From Lindgomyces ingoldianus (taxonomy: Eukaryota; Ascomycota; Dothideomycetes; Pleosporales; Lindgomycetaceae): 64,000 nt of DNA. Where the stretch lies: the NCBI RefSeq assembly GCF_010093535.1, contig NW_022985167.1:374309-438308 (forward strand), read 5' to 3'. The notes beneath the pieces are model-generated. The model had not been told where the DNA came from. It made no database searches and saw only the letters and a program-made list of their open reading frames with translations. Positions 58,554 to 64,000 of the stretch are shown piece by piece. A program made the translations under genes and the position numbers. The first letter of the stretch is position 1. Every line of letters begins with the position of its first letter.

Positions 58554-59213
58554 ATGGCGTCTGCGGTGAGAGGCCCTCCCGGCGGAGCATGGAAGACGTA
58601 TCCACCGAACCGAACGTAAGTACACCCCTCCTTCCCTCCCTGTCTCTCAGTCCCTCTGCGGTCTAACTAACCGCACGAATGCAGTCTCTATTGCAGCAAG
58701 CTCCCGAGCACCAAGTTCCTCAAGGGTGACATCAAACGTAGCCTCTACATGCTGTTCGCCACCTACGGCGTCGTCTTGGACATTATCCTAATCAAAGTGG
58801 GGAAGATGCGCGGCCAGGCGCATGTCGTGTTCCGAGATATCGAGTCGAGCACGCAGGCGATGCGTGCGCTGCAGGGGTTTAATTTCTATGGGACGGAGAT
58901 TGTGAGTTCTCCCCCGTACCTTTTTCCATATTTTGGCTTGGTCTCCCTGACTTTTATCGAGCGGATTGCCTTCGCAAAGGGAAAATCGGACGTCATCGCT
59001 AAAATGGACGGAACCTTCAAGCTCCCCGCCAAAGAGCCCGAAGTCGAGACGACCGATCTCCAAAAAGCTGTCTTCGGAGGCGGCGCAGTGCCCGCCAAAG
59101 CGGTTCCGGCACAAGGTCCAGAGGATAGCACCAAGGGTATAAAACGCGGCAGGGAGGACGAAGAGGAGAGTGACGACGAGGGTGAAGCTATGGACGTGTC
59201 TGACTCTGACTAA
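58554..59213 (+). CDS. U1A/U2B''-type snRNP RNA-binding protein, single RRM
   Basis: Three exons (58554-58615, 58685-58901, 58962-59213) encode 176 residues. One RRM spans about residues 21-100: RNP2 is LYCSKLP, the helix reads FLKGDIKRSLYMLFATYG, RNP1 is MRGQAHVVF, and the domain closes with RIAFAKGKSDVIAKMDGTF, the hallmark of U1A and U2B''. The C-terminus is acidic (EDEEESDDEGEAMDVSDSD). The second RRM of animal U1A is absent, as in yeast Msl1, so a role as the U2 snRNP B'' subunit is the best guess. The protein binds a snRNA stem-loop in the nucleus. Splice phases agree. Confidence 0.92.
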
Positions 59214-59338
59214 ATTAAAAAATTAAAAGGCTGGGAAGTTCCATGGGCCGGAGATGTGAATAGGGTTCAATGGGGTAAAGCAGAGTTGTCCATTCCAAAA
59301 TCGCCCCAATGGTCGGGTATGTGTTTGGATGTGAGCCT

Positions 59339-59535
59339 GCGATAGAATTCGGAGCATACGTGGAAGGTATAGCCACAAAACAACCTAGAAATTAAACAAC
59401 GTAACTGACTCCCAATACCAAGGGACTGAATACATGATTCTGCGATAAAACTCAAAGCATACATCAAAGGTATAGTTACAAAACAGCTTGGAAATTAAAC
59501 CATGTAACTAATCTTTCACTCCAAAGGACTAAGCG
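59339..59535. repeat. Direct duplication of about 95 bp with transition differences
   Basis: A block at about 59339-59432 (GCGATAGAATTCGGAGCATA...) is repeated at about 59442-59535 (GCGATAAAACTCAAAGCATA...), 103 bp apart. The copies share AAGGTATAG, ACAAAACA, GAAATTAAAC and AAGGGACT/AAAGGACT landmarks, and most differences are G/A or C/T. It lies between the convergent U2B''-type and chloroperoxidase genes. Confidence 0.7.
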
Positions 59536-59540
59536 CCTGA

Positions 59541-61340
59541 TCACAGCTCATGAACGCCATCAACCCCGTTCCCATTCGCACCATTAGCCCCTTTCACACC
59601 ATCCACTCCGTTCGCCCCATTGACCCCTTTCCCACCCATCACAGCAGCACCCGGCTGCCTCTCCACCGGCGTCGGCCTCAACCCACTCTCCCAAATCTCA
59701 TCTGCAATTCCTATCCCCAACGGCACCCCACCCACCGGCCACAACCCCTCAACCCCCTCTTTCGTTCCCTTCGTCTCATACCTTATATCCTCAATATTCT
59801 GATACACCGTTGCCCCGTTCGCATCCACAGCATACACATCCGCTGTATCCGTCGGAATCAAAATATCCCTTGCTGCCGCGGCATCGAAACGCCAATGTAC
59901 ACCTAAATAAATCCGCGAAATCGCGTTCTCAAAGATGGCTTCCCAAAGACTCGTAAAATGCCGCTGGATCCGTGTGCGTACGAGGCCAGGTTGCTCGGTA
60001 ATCGGGGTCGTGGGATCGTAAGTTTTGTCCAAGTCTCGCGAGACGCCGTTCAGTTCCTCAGACACGAAGTCGAAGGAGAGTGAGTCGGGACCGTTGTTCG
60101 CCCAGCTCCCGACACGCCCGTTGTAGTACCTCCTTACCATCTGGAACCCAGCGCCAGCGAAGGATGCGTGGCCGCTGGGGTACGCTGGGAAGGGCGGTTT
60201 GAAGGGGATGTTATTAGTATTCGTACTCGGGGCGCCAAGGGAGAGCCAAAAGGGATCACCATGGTCGTCGCGGCCGTCATCACGAACTCCCGAAAGAGGA
60301 CGCCAGAACTCATAATCCCATTTTTCCTTCCACGCGAAGATTCCTGCATCTGCCATAGCCGTGTTGAAAAGTGCAAAGAGTCGCGCGAAATCCGCGTTGT
60401 TGACTTCTGAGCTGATGTCGGGGTCTTGCTTATATTTCACGGCGATGACGCGGACGATCTGGTTGTAGAGGCGGACGGGCGTGCCAATGAGATTGGAGCC
60501 GTCGTAAGCCCAGAAATGGCCCTTGGCAGTTTGGGATGGGCTTCTCTTGGTGGAGTTGAGCGCCGGGGAGCCGCCCATGCGGATGATGTCTCTGACAGCG
60601 TCGTCGTACTCAGCAAGGTCTTGACTTGCCGTGCGGAGCGCAGGCGGGTCGGCATTGTAATGCTCGGATTGCGTGGCAAGCCGCTTGGCTGTCTTGCCGT
60701 AGTACGGGGCGTGGTAGATTCGTATGGCTCTCTTGGGACCATTCGGGTCATTCGGGTCCGCGGGAATGATTCGGACGGGATGAGTTGGCTCGTCGTTGAA
60801 TTTGTAGCGTCCGACTGTTGGATGGTAGTCGTGTTGCGCGGCACCATCGGGGTGGAAGAGGAGAGAGTAGAAAACGTTGGCGACTTCAACACCAAATTGG
60901 TAGCTGCGGGACGTTATGTCAAGCCCCGTGAACCCAGTTATGAAGTTGTTCAAGAGCTTCCTCAACTGAGCTGTAGAATTGTACGAAATCCTGTCATCCA
61001 CCTGTGTGTAGAGTTTCTGAAGCATGGTAATGGCAGCACCTGCAACGGCTTGACGAGCATCATTGGCACCGATTAGATCTGGAAGACGGTACAGGGGATC
61101 TGTGGCTCCAGGAGCGAGGAATGTCGTGAAACTCTCTGCAGGGTGAATTGCAAAATAAGCATCATGGACAGCCAAGTGTAGCATTCCCAGTGCCCGAGAG
61201 GAAATGACTGGGCCTGATTGTGGGCCATCAACTGAATGAGTGAGTCGGTTGAGGTCAAGCCCAGCTTCGTTCCAGTAGAGAATGTAGTTATTTCCGAACT
61301 CTGCAGGTTCGTCAACTGGGGGGAGAGGAATGGGAGCCAT
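59541..61340 (-). CDS. Vanadium-dependent chloroperoxidase
   Basis: This intronless gene codes for 599 residues and resembles the Curvularia inaequalis enzyme (609 residues) throughout. The vanadate pocket is complete: Lys340 and Arg347 in [12 protein letters not shown], Ser389, Gly390 and His391 in AYPSGHASF, and Arg476 and the covalent-ligand His482 in [17 protein letters not shown]. The halide-side residues Trp337 and Phe384 (equivalents of Curvularia Trp350 and Phe397) are also kept, favouring chloride oxidation. The enzyme makes hypochlorite from chloride and hydrogen peroxide outside the cell. As in Curvularia, no classical signal peptide is seen. The tail is a Gly/Asn/Val/Asp repeat ([10 protein letters not shown] units) ending in HEL. 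A TATA box lies about 80 bp upstream. Confidence 0.95.
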   Translation of the reverse strand: MAPIPLPPVDEPAEFGNNYILYWNEAGLDLNRLTHSVDGPQSGPVISSRALGMLHLAVHDAYFAIHPAESFTTFLAPGATDPLYRLPDLIGANDARQAVAGAAITMLQKLYTQVDDRISYNSTAQLRKLLNNFITGFTGLDITSRSYQFGVEVANVFYSLLFHPDGAAQHDYHPTVGRYKFNDEPTHPVRIIPADPNDPNGPKRAIRIYHAPYYGKTAKRLATQSEHYNADPPALRTASQDLAEYDDAVRDIIRMGGSPALNSTKRSPSQTAKGHFWAYDGSNLIGTPVRLYNQIVRVIAVKYKQDPDISSEVNNADFARLFALFNTAMADAGIFAWKEKWDYEFWRPLSGVRDDGRDDHGDPFWLSLGAPSTNTNNIPFKPPFPAYPSGHASFAGAGFQMVRRYYNGRVGSWANNGPDSLSFDFVSEELNGVSRDLDKTYDPTTPITEQPGLVRTRIQRHFTSLWEAIFENAISRIYLGVHWRFDAAAARDILIPTDTADVYAVDANGATVYQNIEDIRYETKGTKEGVEGLWPVGGVPLGIGIADEIWESGLRPTPVERQPGAAVMGGKGVNGANGVDGVKGANGANGNGVDGVHEL

Positions 61341-61418
61341 AATGAAAATGATTCAATGATCTTCCAACGAGATGATGTTGCTTTTCTTGATGGCAGCTAA
61401 CTCGGGACTCCAACACCC

Positions 61419-61426
61419 CTTATATA
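61419..61426 (-). promoter_or_regulatory. TATA box of the chloroperoxidase gene
   Basis: TATATAAG on the reverse strand lies about 80 bp before the start codon. It is one of the few clear TATA boxes of the window and would suit an inducible gene. Confidence 0.55.
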
Positions 61427-62650
61427 CCCCCTCTCAAGCATTACATCTTCACATCGGTTATCCTCATGATACGGCATGATGACCACCAACACCGAAGAAA
61501 CCCGTACGAGTTCTAGCAGGCAGCTACTGCCCACACACCATTTCCCACAAACAGCTCTTGGCTCAGCCATGCGAATGATGACCCAATGCTGCCTTCGAAA
61601 ACCCAGGCGAAAGGCAGAAAGGTAAGAGAACCGAGTTGGAGCTCAGCAGAGCTTGAATCCAGATCGTCAATAGGATTCTTGGCAGCTCCATCCAGCCGGC
61701 CTCGTGCCTGACAGATGCAACGTTTTCCCGCAATTGGCTTACGTGATTTGGTTCATTTTGCGATATCTTCGTCCTGGCACCGAGTTCTACATGTAGGGCA
61801 GAGATCACAAGCTGCATGGGATCTGGTACTGCGCCTCTGCCAATGTTACACAAGCTTACCGACCGCACATACCCGAGGGTTCATTAGAGCAAATTTATCG
61901 TAATTTCTGACGGGCTGAAAATATTGATTCAGCCATTGACTTTGCCTAAATTTAAACATGCGCAAAAGGGTTTGTTCGGTCGGATAGAGTCGGGAAGACC
62001 GAAGTTGTTAAACGTTGGGCATTTATTAGAAGCCGGGCTAGAGGATAGCAACGGAGAGAAGAGTGTGGAGATGAAAATATTAGGGCATATGAAACACTAC
62101 TACTAGTAGTTTGACAAGGCTTATAGGTACCGGGGGTGGAGAAGAAGACAAAAGACTAAAAGAGAAAGTAGAATGAAAGTGTTCCTCAAGAGTCAGATCA
62201 TGGCTGTGCTAAGGTTAGGTATTGCCTATGCCATAACCAGCATTTGACCCATTCTCATATGCTCCTCCCTAGCTACCCTGTCGTGCCTTTCTTGGCGAGT
62301 GGGTCGGATAAGGGACACTGCTGTCACTATAGGAACCTGGATTCCCCGTGTCATGATTCCCGGGGTTTGTGGGCTGCTGCAGATGGGATCGCATCTGATG
62401 TTGCCCTCTCATACCTAGTTGCGCCACAATTGACACCGGTGGTCCCACTGCCAGCCTTACCATGACTATTCTTGCGGAGGTCGGGAGCAACAATGTCTGC
62501 GCAATAACAATGGTAGTAATAGAAGAATTTGATGGTCGTAAAGAGGAAAAGAATCCAATCGGCAGAATTAGTACGTTCTTCCTACTAGCGCCTCTTCAAA
62601 TATTATCAGGGTCTGGGCTACATCAAGCGAGATTTGAAACCTCGCCTAGT
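61427..62650. other. Intergenic, no gene recognised
   Basis: Upstream DNA of the chloroperoxidase gene. Short frames on both strands lack domains. The half towards 62 kb is AT-rich. Confidence 0.45.
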
Positions 62651-64000
62651 TCAGATCGAATTCGATGTGAGCTGGAGTCGCGTTTGAGCTTGGAAGACTG
62701 GTGTAGCCACTGCATGGCTCTCCGCTGTCGCGTTGTAGGTGTAATCTTTCATGAGCTGGAAGGAAGCCAATTTTGGAAAAGCAGCGAACTGGAAAAGCGT
62801 TGTGAGGCCGTTGAAAGCCAGATAAATACGGGGGTTGTAGACCTTGCATTTTATAAAATGAACTGGAGTATTGATGATCAGAATAGGAATAAAATTGAGA
62901 CAGGCTGTGACCATAATAGTGATCAAAGCTGGCCGAATCTGCGTCCATGTCAGCAAAGACCTCCATCGTGATTTCAATCATCGCATTGGGCCACCACTGG
63001 TGACGGACATGTCACATTCCGTTAGGGTAATAACGGGGGCTGTGAAGAAGAACTACAGAATTAAAAAGATGAGGATCCATCGTGGAATGTAATCGCACTG
63101 CCTTCAAGCAAATACACTCTGGTAGTCTCAGGTGATTCTGGACCAAACCTGGGGTGTCAGTGATTGTTGAAAATAAGTAACAGTGCTCGAGAGACAGAAC
63201 TAGCATAAATATTTGCATTCGAGTCAAAGAAAGGTGTCCAAAGTTATCTCTGCCGGACGCTCTCAGCTGTCATGAGACGGGCAGCAATACTTCTGTCCAC
63301 TTCAAAAGCCAAACAAATAAAAGGATATAGGATATGCCATTTGGCTCATTGATGAGACTTAATAGAATCCGGCCTTTGGATGGACGGAGAGATACTTCAA
63401 AGGAATCACTACTAAGACGTTTGTATAGAGTGGACGAATTGTATGTCGTTATGTTGATCATCTCTGCTTGGGGTTAGGAACGGCCGGACAAGCTTTTCCC
63501 ATCCATTCAGGCGAATACACCCTTCATCTCGTAGAACAGTGGAATATATTCGTGGTTGGTGAAAGCCAAAAGTTGGAAAGATGTTTCGGTTCAGCGTGCC
63601 AAGCCGGAACGGGAAAAGCGATAACCCACTTCAATGTAAACAATCAACAGCAACAAGTATCCCCATTCATTCCATACAGTCATTGCCCAGTCTGTGGATG
63701 CTCGCCGCTACTACGTTTCCAAACGTATAAGCTAATCGAGGTAACCGAATGCCTTAATAGTTGTATTATCTCTAATTTAGTCATGGATCCTTTTACCCAG
63801 TCTTGACCGCTTTGCAATTCAATCAGGCAATCAGAATTACATTAGCCACGACCCAAAGATTTACCTGAATCCACGGGCGGATACGTGTTCTCGAAGTTTG
63901 CCACGGGTGTAGAGCAGCACACCTGCGACACTCCAAACAAACTCCAACCCTCTATCCGCCGCTATTATGGTTGCGGAGTTTGGAAGAACTTGGGGCTCGA
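62651..64000 (-). pseudogene. Traces of a MARVEL-like membrane-protein gene, cut by window edge
   Basis: Two reverse-strand patches resemble parts of fungal four-helix MARVEL proteins. At 63865-64000 (running off the edge, followed by a GTAAAT donor) is RGLEFVWSVAGVLLYTRGK, like a first helix. At 62651-62950 the frame reads ALITIMVTACLNFIPILIIN and then YNPRIYLAFNGLTTLFQFAA, like helices two and three, before ending early without a clear fourth helix. About 0.9 kb lies between them, too long for a normal intron here, with one further hydrophobic patch (WGYLLLLIVYIEVGYRF, about 63630-63680). I could not join the parts in phase, so this is either a decayed or interrupted gene or chance similarity. 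Confidence 0.3.

Noticed and set aside
60426..61076. 216-codon forward frame
   Set aside because: Lies wholly antisense inside the chloroperoxidase gene and has no features of its own.

Overview
The window is nuclear DNA of a filamentous ascomycete (Pezizomycotina). The evidence is many short introns with fungal splice sites, a Zn2Cys6 regulator with its fungal-specific middle region, an Msn2/Seb1-type stress regulator, a psi-factor-producing oxygenase, a vanadium chloroperoxidase closely resembling the Curvularia enzyme, and a transposon carrying RIP-type mutations. A helotialean or related fungus would fit, but that placement is only an impression. Exon boundaries were read by hand from splice motifs, intron phase and protein continuity.

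1-19 kb is mostly housekeeping: the 5' part of DPH6 (diphthamide synthesis) running off the left edge, an MSN2/SEB1-like C2H2 factor with almost 6 kb of gene-free DNA upstream, a TXNL1/PITH thioredoxin-like gene whose CxxC site has decayed, a TUG/UBX4 Cdc48 cofactor, ribosomal protein eL36, and a divergent pair made of an acyl-CoA thioesterase-like gene (with a decayed copy of its own 3' end beside it) and a 4CL-type acyl-CoA ligase with a peroxisomal C-terminus.

19-25 kb is an accessory, gene-poor stretch with several generations of decayed tandem repeats (about 305 bp, 190 bp and 136 bp units) and only weak gene candidates. 25-42 kb carries a C2-domain protein, a SnoaL-like protein, an allantoate-permease-type MFS transporter, a DUF2235 (Tle1-like) alpha/beta hydrolase and a 14-exon Ppo fatty-acid dioxygenase-P450 fusion, separated by AT-rich empty DNA. 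These look like metabolism and signalling genes, but no classical biosynthetic cluster is evident.

42-49 kb holds a SENP8-like deneddylase, a Zn2Cys6 regulator and a complete Fot1/pogo-type DNA transposon (46966-48758). The transposon has perfect 23-bp terminal inverted repeats, a TA target duplication and a transposase frame interrupted only by TAG and TAA codons. 49-61 kb is again compact: an unknown two-helix membrane protein, a LYAR-type zinc-finger protein, ERV2, a branched-chain aminotransferase, ARPC1/ARC40, a U1A/U2B''-type snRNP protein and the vanadium chloroperoxidase. Two divergent pairs (ERV2/BCAT and ARC40/U2B'') share intergenic regions of under 500 bp. The right end (61.3-64 kb) is sparse, with traces of a MARVEL-like membrane-protein gene cut by the window edge.

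No tRNA, rRNA or CRISPR was seen. I found no clearly new multi-gene system. The most distinctive items are the chloroperoxidase with every active-site residue kept, the RIP-mutated but indel-free transposon, the redox-dead TXNL1 homologue, the very long MSN2 upstream region and the degenerate tandem arrays at 19-22.5 kb.
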